In this document: positions 20,126 to 33,548 of the stretch, one piece after another
How the letters are laid out: each line of letters starts with the position of its first letter
Numbering within the stretch: position 1 is the first letter of the stretch
Origin: Drosophila miranda
Taxonomy: Eukaryota > Arthropoda > Insecta > Diptera > Drosophilidae
DNA: 64,000 bases
NCBI RefSeq assembly: GCF_003369915.1
Contig: NW_022881614.1
Span: 25,336,336 to 25,400,335 of the forward strand
Direction of reading: 5' to 3'
Program-made: the position numbers and the translations under genes
Notes under the pieces: model-generated
Told to the model about the DNA's origin: nothing
Databases searched by the model: none
Seen by the model: only the letters and a program-made list of their open reading frames with translations

Positions 20126-22023
20126 CTAAATAAAGTGCGAGGCATATTCGTGCGGCATCACTCCACGCCGCGGATAAAACGTATGCGTGGTCGAGAACTT
20201 GAGCAAGTTGGTTATGTCACTGGTGTAGATGTCCGCAAAGCGGAAAAGCCGCCTCGAGAAGTAAGTTGGGTTGTGATACGTGCGGAAAACACTTCCGAAC
20301 GAGCAGTTCTCTGCAGTGAAAACATTCTTCGTCTTGTTACTGCAAAAAAACGATCAATATTGATGGCTGGGAATTAAAATTTGTATCGTTGTTCATACCG
20401 CAACTGATCCCGCTCCTCCATCCATTCGCGCAGGCAAGCCTGGGCTGGGTCACTCTCGTCGTCCTGTGTGTCCTCGATGAGCTGCGTCAGCATCTGCAGC
20501 CAGTTGGCGCTCATCTTAAAGTCCTTTCGGTTAAGGGTCTTAATTTCATGCTACAAATGATTTACTTGAGTAACATCATCACGAATACACTGGTTGTACA
20601 CCCACCGCTAGCTCACTGATGATTGCCCCTGTCCGCCAGCTGTGCTTCAGCGTGACATCAGCCAGGTCACTGTATGGATGATCGACAAAATAAAGCACCG
20701 AATGACCGCGCCAGCCCTTTTATTCCTGCAGCTGTCGCACGGATCCCTCGTAGTTTATTTATCCCTTCTTCAACTTAGATACCCGATCCCAGAGGTGGGA
20801 TCTCGTCTTCTCATCAGTAAAGAACTTTGGCTTGCGCGCCTGTACGATAACCACATCAAAGAAATCTCTCCAATTTGCTACCACCAGAAACGTCATGCCG
20901 CAGTTCCTGTATCACATCATTTTGTGGGAACTACATTAAAAGAAGGTACTAGAACTCACACAAAGGAGAACGGACTGTTGGTGACCAAAAAGAGATTCTT
21001 TCCCGCATTCTGAAGTTTCTCAAAGAAATTGACCAGCTTGGGATTGCGTTCAATATACTTGGCGGTGTTTACCATCACTTTGCCGTGCATGATGGGATGG
21101 CAGGAGCCCATGGCCGTTCTTGTGTCATGGAAAACGATCTCCGGGTTGTAGTCGATGCGATTCCGTTCGAAATATTCGATTATATTGCACAGGAGGCACA
21201 TTTCTGGTACAGAAAACAGATCCGCCAACTGAACCATTTTCGAGCTGGTATTATGCTGCCAAAGCAAAAGGGATAAGTACTACTGCTTGGTACAGATCGA
21301 AGTGGATTCTCACCCGGTAGCTGTTATTCGGTCCTTCAACATAGGCAATGGGCAGCAGCCGGTTGTGATATAGCTTGAGCACCTCGTCGGCCCCGAGCTT
21401 TGTTCGCCCCCGGTAGACGGAGCCTAGCTGCAGCTGAAGGAATGAGTCCAACTTGACCAACAATCCCTTTTCCACATCATAGTGCAGGCCACGCACAGCG
21501 AAGTTCGGCTCGTATTCCAGATCCATAATATCTTCGGGGTATCTGAAACGCTTCACCAGCAGGGTGCACCTCGCTGAGATCGAGCTCGTTGCAGGCGAAC
21601 ACAGCATCTGGATGCACGTCCACGGGTAGCTTTTTGGCTGAAAAGGTCAAAGCGTTTGGATGTCAAGTAGGCGCACTATACTGGGGGAGGACTATTTATA
21701 GAATTGTGCACACGAACTGCATATTCCCACGCTACGACAGGTTAAGGCTTACATTGAAACTTCTTTTTTGTGGATTTGTAAAGCTCTTGGAAATCACTCA
21801 CTGTTTTGGGATTTGAAAATTGAGCTAGAGCTGTGGCTACACTGTTTGGAGCTCCTGTCGCTCCAGGAGAAGCCCTTGTAACGGCTGCTCCAGAATCCGT
21901 GCTCAGGCCGCGGCATTGTGATTGGGATCTCGGTTCTGATATCGACCTGACCGCGTACACGTTACGCAGGTGCACATTTTGTCTCAATACGGCGCTGAAT
22001 ACTGGACCAGCTGCAGTACACAT
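20126..22023 (-). pseudogene. HAD-type 5'-nucleotidase (NT5DC2/NT5DC3 family), heavily disrupted
   Basis: The minus-strand gene has recognisable exons: 21753-22023 (N terminus, presequence-like), 21314-21637, 20960-21255, then about 20640-20930, about 20390-20553 and 20126-20344. Family hallmarks remain: [91 protein letters not shown] and TFYPRRGVMPHE. Lesions: the segment carrying the catalytic Asp motif, expected right after NELDLSEV (near 21570), is deleted with a frameshift, and the exon at 20640-20930 has at least three in-frame stops. The enzyme cannot be active. The D. melanogaster counterpart is probably the Muller C family member (CG1814, from memory). It is divergent to Not1, about 1.5 kb away. 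Confidence 0.8.
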
Positions 22024-23563
22024 TTAAATTGTTTGTTAATTAAGTCCAGTTGTTATGTACACTACTGTGGGGGGACCAATGATTCTGATCAGAATGCGTG
22101 GGGGCACCGATAACATATGTGGCGCAAACGGAAGCCAGCACTGCTTTTTGATTCCTGATAATAGTCGTTTTCCACTGCACTTCAATTGAAAGGCTTTGAG
22201 AGCAGTTATAAGAACGTTATGGAAAGAGAGTGCTCCTCTTTGGATTTGCAATTGAATTGGTGGCAAAGCAGAAGGCCATACTATTTATACACTGTTTTTG
22301 GCACAAATAATGCTACATCCAAGTTCGCCTTTTCGGTATTAGCTGGAGCGCGGAATTGCGGGATGTGGAAGGGATTCCAATCGTAGTGGAAACGCACGAA
22401 ACCACCTATCGCTGTTATCGATTTCAATGGTTCATTTTCCCAAAATGAATTCTACTGTAAAATTAACTATATTTTGTGGCACATTTCCCGTTTTCATCGC
22501 AAAACTTGCCCTACATTCCATACTCTCACGTTTTATACCGCACTTCTGTTTTGTTTAAACCTTATTTTAGTTTGACCACCATGTGTGGCTCATGCAAATT
22601 TTATACTCTTTATTTTCTAGTATATTTTAAGAGGCCCACATGAAATAAAATTTCGTGATCAGCATCGAATTGAAATTCCTGATCGTTCGCCATAAATATG
22701 ATTACCTTAATTAGCCAGTCTGATAGGAAATTGATTTATCAATCGGATAAATTATGAGTTCTGAGCTGAGGGTTCTAGCTAGCTAGTAATCCTAAACCGA
22801 ATATCGAAAACGAGGAATATGATGGAGCTTGAATACAATCAGTATATTTACGGTATATTTTGAATTTTGTGACGTATTTTTGGTATATTTCTGAGGGAAA
22901 ACTGGAAATCATTTACAAAATCAACGAGGAGTGCAAACAACTGTTTTGGGAGTTCCCAGTGGTTTGTCGATCGAATTTCGAATTTAAAAGAATATAAAAG
23001 TAAAAAGTGTAACGTGGACAGCGAGGCTCGCCTGAGGACCTGACGAACCGGAGCCAAGAAATATATCTCTTTGTGCTTGTGTGTGCGGGAGTTCATTTCT
23101 GTTTTTGCTGTAGGTGTGCGGATTGATTCATATTATTTTATTACGTGAGCCAGTGCCAATATTTCGACAAGACAAGGACGAGGCAGTTTTAGTTAACGAA
23201 CGAAGGCCGATTCTACATCCAGCTCTTTTTATCGTTCAAAGTGTGTGAATAAATGCTCTTTGTGATGTAGAGCTGCTGAAGGCCCCCTTCCCACCCGGGG
23301 GCCCAGCCATAGCCATGCAATAAGAATTAATACATACATATAACAAAACTACGTCAAAAAAAGAAAACAGTCGGTATACTAGATAGCCTTTTACGCCGCA
23401 ATTGAAAAGAAAATCGGCAGCAAGAAGAAGCAACAAACATACGTCAAATATCACCAATACAGTGGCATTGGATGTGTCGCGTATTCGAAATTTCTGGCTG
23501 CCCCACAAACAACAACAGCTCCCCCGACATCCGTTCAAGAATTGACAATTGCTACGTTGAATT
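22024..23563. other. Divergent upstream region of Not1, with Not1 5' UTR
   Basis: No protein-like sequence. It contains a Motif 6-type module at 22785-22905 and TTATCGATT near 22425. The Not1 transcript probably starts somewhere between 22910 and 23300; the exact start cannot be read. Two short open frames near 22190 and 23240 look like chance. Confidence 0.5.
22785..22905 (+). promoter_or_regulatory. Motif 6-type promoter module upstream of Not1
   Basis: The sequence contains ATCGAAAACGAGGAATAT, then GGAGCTTGAATA, then CAGTATATTTACGGTATATTT and TGGTATATTTCTGAGGG. GGTATATTT matches the Drosophila core-promoter Motif 6 (KTYRGTATWTTT). The same ordered set of words occurs at 61861-61975 upstream of the RRM gene and in reverse at 6912-7020. 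Confidence 0.6.
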
Positions 23564-26500
23564 ATGAACGTAGAGAACTTGAAAACACCGCCAACGCAGC
23601 TTCGTAATTTGGTTAAACACGTGAACAAGCGAAATTTTAATGAAACCAGCGAGCAAATAAACCAGGTACGTTCAGATTTATTCATATTTTTCTCGGCTCA
23701 ATACCAATTTTGGGATAGAAAGAAAACAATTTGTCAACAAAAACAACAAGAAAAACCGATTTCAAGTGTTGCGAAGGTTAGCAACAGTGCTGCCAGATTT
23801 TGAGAGTCACCATAAGCTAGATTGAAGAAAAAAATAAGCTAGAATAAGAATAAAACACATCAATATAATGGATAATTGTTGCCTTACAAAAGCAGCAGTA
23901 CGCTTTTGTGGGGTCAGTTGCGTAGCCCCTACTTAAATTCATAGACATTTTCATGGAAATTTTGTTTATAAAATACTTGGCATTTTGTAAATTCTAGCTT
24001 GAAATAAGCTAAAATGGCAACACTGGTTAGCACATATCGGACCATGGCCAGTGCTGCCAATTGACTCAGTGGCAATATATTGCCATTTCACTCGCTCGTG
24101 CATTTTTGCCGACGCCATTACAGTTTTTTGTGGAAGTAGGCAGAAAAAATTTCTCTGCACAGCGTTGTGCGATTTCTTCCCGATTTGTTTAAGTTAAAAG
24201 TTATTTAAAATGTATAAATTTATATGAATTAGTTACAATTTACCGCGTACGTGAATGCGGCCTGCTGCACGGAGTGGGAGCTGTGAAAATTTGAACCAAA
24301 ATTTTACTGAACCGAGCTGCAAAAACGAACAACGAAAAGGGAAACTATAGCCCAAGCCAAAGGGTTTTTACCCTCACTCCCCTTTTTTCCTTTTATTGGA
24401 CGCATAGTTGACCAAGCCATTGGAAGTTGTAAGTTTATTATATAGTTAAGGTGTATAATATTTGCGACCAGGCCACTTTCTTTTTGCTGAAAATACAATC
24501 TGCTGGCAGTCTTTTTTCTTCAGCTTCTCTTCTCTCCCGCACCTTCATCCGTTCCGTCTCTTTTTCCATGTAACGTTGAAAGTTGAGCGAATGTGAGTGT
24601 CGAGTACTTTTGTGTGTAATTTTTTTGCAGCAGCTGCGACGACACACGGTCACAGCTGTTGTCTCGCTTCTGCGCACACCTTCAAAGCAAATCTGAACTG
24701 AAACGAAACCTTGGGTTTCCGTCCCCCCCACCGCCACCGTTCGAGCAAACGTAAAGTTTGAAACAAAACAGCCCTTAAAGGAGCCTGGAGCTTTAAATCA
24801 AGTTTTGTTATTAAATGGACACGACAGGTCTTAGTGCCCGTCAAAATTCGAAAAGTTTTCAATAAAAATCGGCCACTCTCAATATTTTATAAATATGACT
24901 CTGCAATTGCAAGAAGGTGCTGCTCCTGGAGCAGCAGTGCGGGCGCAGGTCCTACCTAATCCTGTGTTCCGCTTTAATTACCAATGCCATTCTCTGTCCC
25001 CTCTTCCACTCTCCTTGCAGTTTATCAAAGACCACGGCCTGGAAGCTGATCGTAGCAGTCTGCGCTATCTGTTCACTGCGATCAACTTCAGTGACCCATC
25101 GCCGACCGTCACCGTCCAGTTGCAAGCCAAATTACTCGGTGGCCAGTTGCAGCGGCAGTTGCAAAGCTCCTCGTTTGTGTCCAACATCTGCTTCGCGTTT
25201 GACCAGCACTTTGCCAACAGCCAAAAGGTAAGTAAGCATACAATTTTCTATTGCGAAATGGATTCTTGATCCCTCTCTTCGATCAGTCTCTCAAGCCGTC
25301 TGAGACAGCAGAGCTCATTGGCCAGGTGTGCAGACTGACCGGCCTAAACAAGCTCTGCGAGTGCGTATTTGCCTTGGCGGTGACCCACTCGACGCATCCA
25401 GAGCTTCGAGAATCGGCCAGAGACTGCTTGCGAGGCTCCATAACCGAGCTGCTCGATTCCTATTTGGGGAACAACAACAGCTCCTCAGCTACCAGTGGGC
25501 TGCAAGATATATCGATCGATCTTCTGCAGTATTTGCTGTGCTGCCTCAAGAAATACGTGACGCCGAAGCGGCACGAGCAATTTTTGATCAAACTACGTGA
25601 GGAGTTTCCGCGGCAGGCGGTGCCTTTGATTTTGGCTCCGTTCCTTTACGGCTCAACGACGGTGGCGACCTCGAATACAGTTGGGGCCAACGCCAGCGAA
25701 ACTGATGCAGAGGCTGAGGCAACGACAACGACAGAGACAGAGACGGCCAGCAGCAGCATCAGCCCCAGCACTAGCAGCAACAGTTGCGGCACGGATGCCT
25801 TGAATGAGGTTGGAATCGAGGATATCTATGATAATTTAAGCGAAATAATATTCACAAACCAGGTGGGTACAAGAATAGAAGGTACTTTGTTCCATCCCAT
25901 GCCATAATCAAATATTCGGATACATTTATGCAGGGTAAAAATAATATTATGGACACATCTTGGATTAATCTAATCCTTGAAATCGGTTACGAATTTACAT
26001 CGAGCGTCGAAGAGTGTAAAAATCACCTGTGCTCTCGCGAACGAGAGCGCACCGAACTCCAGCCAAAAGATGTTGCCAAAATCGTTGGTCTCATGTGCCG
26101 GCGGCACTCGTCTTTGCTCGATTGTAATGTAAATCTACCGACGCCAGCTAATTTCTGGCCTAGACAGGGTCAAGGCGGTGGCAGCAACAGTAGCGGGGGC
26201 TCGTCCCAAGCACAGGCCACCCCAGCGCAGCAGGGACAGAACTCAAGCAGCAACAGTAACAACAACGATGGTGCCAGCGACGGTGGAGGCAGCTCGTCCA
26301 GTGATAAGAAGGACAAGAAGGAGACGACAGATGCCACACAGACATGGAAGCCGGATGTCTTTGTGCAGGCACTCAAGGAACTGGTGCCACAGCTCAACTG
26401 GAAGGACGTCTGCATTGGTGAGGCTAGGGACTAGCAAGCGTAAGCAATATCTGCCATTCAATGACGCTTTCGAATATTTCAGAGCTCGATCATTCCGAGT

Positions 26501-29500
26501 TTGTGCTGAAGGATCGCATCGGCTTGGACCTGCTGTTGACAATTCTGCGACTGGCCACACAGTCGAACATCTTTCCACATCCAGAATGCATTTACCGCCA
26601 CTGGGCCAACACGGAGGGTCAGCTGTCGCTGATCTCTACGCTGCTAAAGAATCCGGATCTGTTCTCCTTTGCCGACTTTGTGTTCAGTCAGCCAACGCTG
26701 GATGTTCTGAAGACGGCTCCGGATGCGGACAACAAGGAGATTTCGGCCTGGAAGTCCCTCCACCTTGTCGAGGTCCTGCTCTCTCTTGCGGACAAGGGCT
26801 ACTACACGCAGGTCCATGAGCTGTTCAAGTTCCCTGCACAGAACTGCCCGGACGTCCTGTTTTTGGCACTTCTGCACATAAATCCACCACTGACACCGCT
26901 GCGGCAGGACTTGTTCAAATTGCTGATACCGACTTTCCTCAACAATCATCCCAACTCGAATGTGATCCTGGCCAGCGCCTGGAGCTCGACCAACTTTTCG
27001 CTGCGGCCGACCATTATGAACGCCATGTCCGAGTGGTATCTGCGCAGCAGCGACTTTGATCAGGTCAAGCTGTCGCGCATTCTCGATCTCGCGCAGGACC
27101 TGAAGGCGCTCTCGTCGCTCCTGAATGCACGCTCCTTTCTGTTCATCATCGATCTGGCTTGCCTGGCCTCCAGGCGGGAGTACTTGAAGCTGGAGAAATG
27201 GCTGACCGATAAGATCCGCGATCATGGTGAGCCCTTCATGCAGGCTATGATAAAGGTGCTGCTGCGGCGCTGCCCACAGGTGGCCAATGCCAAGGTGCCC
27301 GAGGAACAGTTGCCACCGAAACAGGCCCAGCTGCTGCCCGAGACGGTAACCACGATGATCAATTGCCTCCAGACGTGCATCAACAGTTGCATGCAGCCCG
27401 AGATGGTCGAGATGATCATGCAGATGACCGCCAATGTGGCCATTATGGCGAATAAGGCACGTGCCCAACAGCAGCAGCAGCAACAACAACAGCAGCCCGG
27501 TCTGGTGCCGCCACCGCCGCCGAGTATTCTGCGTCATCGCGGGATGGATCTACCCGGTGGCATTGTTTCCCCATCACCGCAGCAGCAGCAGCAACAGCAG
27601 CAGCCCTTCTCCGGCAGCCTCAATGCCCAGCAAATGTTCGGCCCCGGCATGGATCCACTCACCACTATGTCGAACAATCTGTCAGGCCTCAATCTGAGTG
27701 GACCGAATGGAGCCTTCAACTTTGGAAATATGTTAAGTAAGTGAAAGCAGTTTTTTTTCTCCCTTCCTGTTCTGTGATCCTCTCTCCCTGTATCTCTCTG
27801 TGTGTGGGTGTGCGTGTAGCCTGTATGTGTAATTGGATTTACATTACCTATAGATAACATGGTTTCTACTATTCCAGCATCTCCGTCCCGCCTGATGGGT
27901 CCCGGAGGCAGCCCCTATCCTCTGAATCCCATGCAGATGCCGCAGCCTCTACCGCCGCCACCGAATGTCGGAAATCTTGGTCGCATGCTACCCGGGGGAC
28001 CGCAACAGCCGCCAACACCATCATCGGCACCCAATCCCAACAATCCGGTGATGGCTGACCTGCAGATACCCGTGTCCAAGGAGGTGGAAGAGGAGGTTAA
28101 CTCGTATTTCCAACGCATATACAACCATCAGCCCAATCCGACGCTCTCGATTGACGAAGTGCTGGACATACTGCAGCGCTTCAAGGAGTCCAGCAATCGA
28201 CGGGAGCAGGAGGTCTTCCTGTGCATGCTGCGAAACCTGTTCGAGGAGTATCGCTTCTTCTGCCAGTATCCGGAAAAGGAGCTACAGATCACCGCTCAAC
28301 TGTTTGGCGGCATCATAGACCGCAACCTGGTGCCCACTTTCGTGGCGCTCGGTCTCTCGCTGCGCTGCGTCCTGGATGCCCTGCGCAAGCCAGACGGCTC
28401 CAAGCTCTATTACTTTGGAGTGACGGCCCTCGATCGGTTCAAGACACGACTCCACACATACAACAAGTACTGCGAGCACATCCGCTCCATTCCGCACTTC
28501 TCGGACTTTCCGCAGCACCTCATCCAGTATGTGGAATATGGGATGCACGGCCAGGAGCCGCCGCCGCATAAGCTGGTGGGCCTGAGCAACACAATCTCGG
28601 CCCTGGCCACAGGACCCCCGACGGAACCGCTCTATCGCACCAGTGCCATGCAAGGTGAGCCAATCAGTAGCGGACTGAACGCTGCAAAATAGCTAACGTT
28701 TGTATTTTCTTTCGACTCTTAGGCCATGTGCCGGCAACTGCAGCTCCCAGCTCCGGCCAGAAGACCACTGTGGCTGTGTCGCATGCCACGCGCATGAAGT
28801 CCATTGCCAATGCGACGAATATCGACACTCTGCTGGTGGCCAATCAGGAGGAGAAGGTGACGGTGCCGCCGGAACCGGTGCAGGACAAGACGGCCTTTAT
28901 ATTCAACAATCTCAGTCAGCTGAACATACCGCAAAAGTGCGATGAGATTAAGGAGATTATGACCCAGGAGTATTGGCCATGGCTGGCCCAGTATCTAGTC
29001 CTCAAGCGAGCCTCCATGGAGTTCAACTTTCACACGCTCTACTACAACTTTCTGGATGCACTCAAGAACGGCGAGATCAATCGTTTTGTGACCAAGGAGA
29101 CGCTGCGCAACATCAAGGTGCTACTGCGCTCCGACAAGGGTGTGATCAACTTCTCGGACCGCAGTCTGCTGAAGAATCTCGGCCACTGGCTGGGCATGAT
29201 GACCCTGGGTCGCAACCGACCTATTCTGCAGCTTGACCTCGACCTCAAGTCGCTACTGGCCGAGGCCTATCACAAGGGGCAGCAGGAGCTACTGTTCGTT
29301 GTGCCTTTTGTGGCAAAGATCTTGGAATCGTCGGCAAAGTCGAAAATCTTCCGTTACCCCAATCCCTGGACAATGGGCATCATGTATGTGCTGGGGGAAC
29401 TGCATCAGGAGCCGGATCTCAAGCTGAACCTCAAGTTCGAAATCGAAGTTCTCTGCAAAACGCTCAATCTGGAGTTGGCCAAGTTGCGGCCAGTCATCTA

Positions 29501-29626
29501 CCTGAAGGATCCCACACGGGCCCTGCACATCGAGCATCAAATGTCCCAGCCGAAGCCCAAGCAGACGGAATCTGTGCCTTCGCCGGCAGCAATCCAAGCG
29601 ATCCAACAGCCACCGCCGCCGCCGCA

Positions 29627-29658
<32 letters not shown>

Positions 29659-32600
29659 CGCCACCACAGCAACAACAGCAGCAGCAACAACCTCCTCCAC
29701 CGCCTCCAGCGGAGGTGGATGCCGCCCAGGCGGCAGCCATGATGATGAACGCTGCTGGAGGAGGCTCGAACAACGCATCAGGATCGGTTACCTCGCCCAG
29801 TCTGCCCATCGATCCCAGTCAGGTGTCCCTGCCACCTCCAGAGCCACGCTACTCCTACGTGGAGGTCAACGTGACCAACTTCCAGCTAATAGCCCAGCAG
29901 CTGGTGCTGCCACCCAACATACCCCTCCTGCACGCCAATCCGGGCACCAAGCACATCGTCATCAATGCCGTGGAGCGCACCATTACCGATTGGCTGCAGC
30001 CCGTCGTGGATCGCAGCATCCGCATCGCCTGCGCCACCACGGAGCAGATCATACGTAAGGACTTTGCCCTGGATGCGGATGAGAACCGCATGCGCACTGC
30101 TGCCCACCAAATGGTGCGCAATCTGGCTGCCAGCATGGCCATGATTACCGGCAAAGACGAGATCGCGCGCGCCATTAGCCAGAATCTACACAAAGCCTTT
30201 GTGTCGGCTCTGACGGGCATGCCCAGCCTCTCGGAAATTCAGGCCGCCTCCATGCAGCTGGCCAGCGAGAATGTGGAGCTGGTGTGCGCCTTCATCCAGA
30301 AGACATCGGCCGAGAAGGCGGTCCTCGAGATCGATCGGCGCCTTTCCACCGACATCGAGACGCGGAAGATTGCCCGCGAGGAGGGAAATCGCTTTGTGGA
30401 TGCCCAGATCTTGAGCTATCAGCAGGAGCGACTGCCGGAGGCTGTGCGCATCAAGGTGGGCGCTGCCCCGGCCACACTGTATGCGGTCTACTCGGAGTTT
30501 GCTCGCACCATTCCGGGATTCCAGCAGATGAGCGACAGGGACATTGCCCTGTTCGCTCCCAAGCCGCAGGACCTGCCACCGCCGAATGTGTTCGCCAACG
30601 ATGACAGCAGCATGGTGTACGCCGAAGTGGCCGCCAAAATGGAGGCCTTTATGAACACGGCTATTAATGTGCCGACGCTGCAACTGCAGGCCGGCAAAAT
30701 GCACATGCTCCTCAACGCCCTGATGTCTACGCGTCGTCTGCGCGATCAGGAGTCTGCGTTCATTCTGCTGACCCGCGCCGTCGAGGGTCTCACCGAGGGA
30801 CTCATCAACGTCCAGGAGCACTTGGAGCAGATGAAGCTCTATCGCGACATTCACCTGCGCATCCTCAGTCTGCTGCACAACAGCTTTGGGGCCCCCAACA
30901 CCGAGAGAGCGGTGACCAAGTGCTTCTTCGAAATCCGCGAGGAAGCCCGCTTCAACGTGGAGGCCGCCCGTGCCCTGATCACTGCGCACTTTGTCAACCT
31001 CAATCAGTTCGATGGCATGCTGCGCGACTGCATGGACAATGGCAACAATTACATGGCCATCTCGTTTGGAATTGGTCTGCTCGAGCGCCTTATTGTGGAG
31101 GATCGGGCCATTAACATTGTGTCCGACAACGAGTTCATGGCCACCGTCGAGCTGCTCGGCCGCCTCACCCAACATCGCCATCGGTATCCCGAGTGCATTG
31201 TCAATGCCATCGATACACTGTGGTCCGGCAACTTCAACTCCACCGCTGACTACAGTCCGTTCAATGCCAACGAGCGTTCTCTGGCCGGTGCCTCCCAGTA
31301 CATACACTCCGGCATGCTTCACGTTAGGGTAAGTCCTTCCCTCTCAGTCTTACTCTCACTCTCCCTATCTCCTTTCGACGAAAAACTAAACCTTTTTGTT
31401 AATATCTTTTGTTCCAAACAGTCATGCGACACAGACGATCCGCCAGGCTTGCAGGAGAAGACCGAGTTCTTGCTCAAGGACTGGGTGGCCCTCTACGCAC
31501 AGCAGACCCAACAGACGACGCGCGATGCCCGGAACTTTGGTGCCTTTGTCCAGAAGATGAACACCTATGGGATACTAAAGACAGACGATTTGATCACAAG
31601 CTTCTTTCGGCAGGCGACGAACATCTGCACGGATGTGGTGTACCGCATGTTTGCGGATTCGAGCATGCCCATTAACCAGGCGAAGAACAAGATATTCCAG
31701 TGGATCGATGCGTTTGTGCATCTGATTGCGATGCTCGTGCGACACTCTGGCGAACCGGGTAACCCCACAACCAAGATCAACCTGCTGAACAAGGTGCTGG
31801 GCATTGTGCTGGGCACACTGCTCAAGGATCACGAGAGGCGTGGCGTTAGCTTCCAGCAGGTGGGCTACCACCGGTTCTTTATGATGCTCTTCATGGAGCT
31901 GTGCTCGGCCGATGTCAACCTGGACTCGCTGATGCACAGCATTGTGTCGGCCTTTGCCTACACATACCACCAGCTCAAACCCAGTGTGGCGCCCGGCTTC
32001 TGCTTTGCCTGGCTGGAGCTCATTTCACACCGCGTCTTCCTCGGCCGGATACTCGTTCAGATACCCGGCCAGAAGGGCTGGCCACTGTACGCCCAGCTGC
32101 TGCAGGATCTTTTCAAATATCTGGCCCCATTCTTGCGCAACACGGAGCTGGGCAAACCCGTGCAGCTCCTCTACAAGGGCACCTTGCGCGTCCTGCTGGT
32201 GCTGCTGCACGACTTTCCAGAGTTCCTGTGCGACTATCATTTCGGGTTCTGCGACACCATACCGCCCAACTGTGTTCAGATGCGCAACATCATCCTGTCG
32301 GCATTCCCGCGCAACATGCGCCTGCCCGACCCCTTCACGCCCAACCTCAAGGTGGACATGCTCTCGGACAGCAGCAATGCCCCCAAGGTGCTCAGCAGCT
32401 ACATCGTGAACATCAAGCCGCCGAACTTCAAGAAGGACCTCGACTCTTACCTCAAGGCACGCGCCCCAGTCACCTTCCTCTCGGAGCTGCGCGGCCATCT
32501 GCAGGTGACCAGTGAGCCGGGCACCCGCTACAACATGACACTGATGAATGCCCTGGTCATGTATGTGGGCACACAGGCGATTGCACTCATCAGGTAGGAG

Positions 32601-33548
32601 GTTTTAAAGAGCATTCCACATTTGATTGTCGGAACTAATGAAGCAAAATAATGTCTCGTTGCAGGAACAAAAACTTTGTGCCCAACACTTCCAATATTGC
32701 ACACAGCGCGCACATGGATATCTTCCAGAATCTGGCCGTTGACTTGGACACCGAGGGTCGCTATCTGTTCCTCAATGCGATTGCCAATCAGTTGCGGTAT
32801 CCCAACAGCCACACGCACTACTTTAGCTGTGCCGTCTTGCACTTGTTTGCCGAGGCAAACTCGGAGGCGATCCAGGAGCAAATCACGCGTGTTCTACTCG
32901 AGCGTTTGATTGTGAACCGGCCGCATCCGTGGGGTCTGCTCATCACCTTCATTGAGCTGATCAAGAACCCCATCTACAAGTTCTGGGATCACGATTTTGT
33001 GCACTGTGCTCCGGAGATAACCAAGTAAGTTGTTGGAACACTGTGCTTTGATTTGTTGTAGCTTTTGTAGTACTTTGTGTAGATTTATCGTACGCCGTAT
33101 GCCACATCTTAGTTCCACCCCCATCCCATCTTATTCATGTTCTGTTCTATTCGCCAACTCTGTTTTCAGATTTTATTGTGAATGTTTGCTTCTCATTTAG
33201 GGATTTCTTCACCTGAAAGGTGCGGTTCTGCAATCAATAAGTAGCAAGATTCCTGACTAAAAGCAAACTAATTCATACGAGCACCAAGCCCTTGCATGTT
33301 ATCTTTCTTCAATTTATGTTTATTAATTTTTTTTTTTTTTTAAAAACAGCATTAAATATTTGTAAATATATGTAAGATACAGTACTTGGAGGATATGTTG
33401 GTTTGATATTTAAACATGAATCGAATCTCTCTTTTCCAGGCTCTTCGAATCTGTGGCTCGCTCCTGCCTGGCCAAGTCGAACGTCACCCAACAGCTGAAC
33501 ATGGCCATCATCGATGGAGAGAGTCAGGAGGTGGGCAACATTAACTGA
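23564..33548 (+). CDS. Not1: CCR4-NOT complex scaffold subunit Not1 (CNOT1)
   Basis: Scaffold of the cytoplasmic CCR4-NOT mRNA deadenylase. Ten coding exons: 23564-23665, 25021-25227, 25287-25862, 25934-26417, 26483-27736, 27878-28654, 28723-31328, 31422-32593, 32665-33024 and 33440-33548. All phases join, giving 2548 residues, close to animal CNOT1 size. N-terminal HEAT region in exons 2-5 ([13 protein letters not shown]). TTP-binding region near residues 940-1100 ([20 protein letters not shown]). MIF4G domain, which binds the CAF1/CCR4 module, near 1160-1390 ([12 protein letters not shown]). CAF40-binding DUF3819 region near 1505-1725 (VVDRSIRIA). C-terminal superfamily homology domain, which binds NOT2/NOT3, from about 2003 ([20 protein letters not shown]). 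Gln-rich linkers at 27468-27495, 27580-27605 and 29620-29700 are typical of flies. No lesion was found, in contrast to its neighbours. Confidence 0.97.
23777..24032. repeat. Small inverted-repeat block in Not1 intron 1
   Basis: GTTAGCAACAGTGCTGCCA at the left and GGCAACACTGGTTAGC at the right are near-inverted copies, with TAAGCTAG-type words just inside each. About 210 bp lie between them. It may be a short MITE-like element or a pair of Motif 7-like promoter words. A further CAGTGCTGCCA follows at about 24050. Confidence 0.45.

Noticed and set aside
26644-31322. Several long minus-strand open frames opposite Not1
   Set aside because: They are antisense shadows of biased Not1 codons and CAG tracts.
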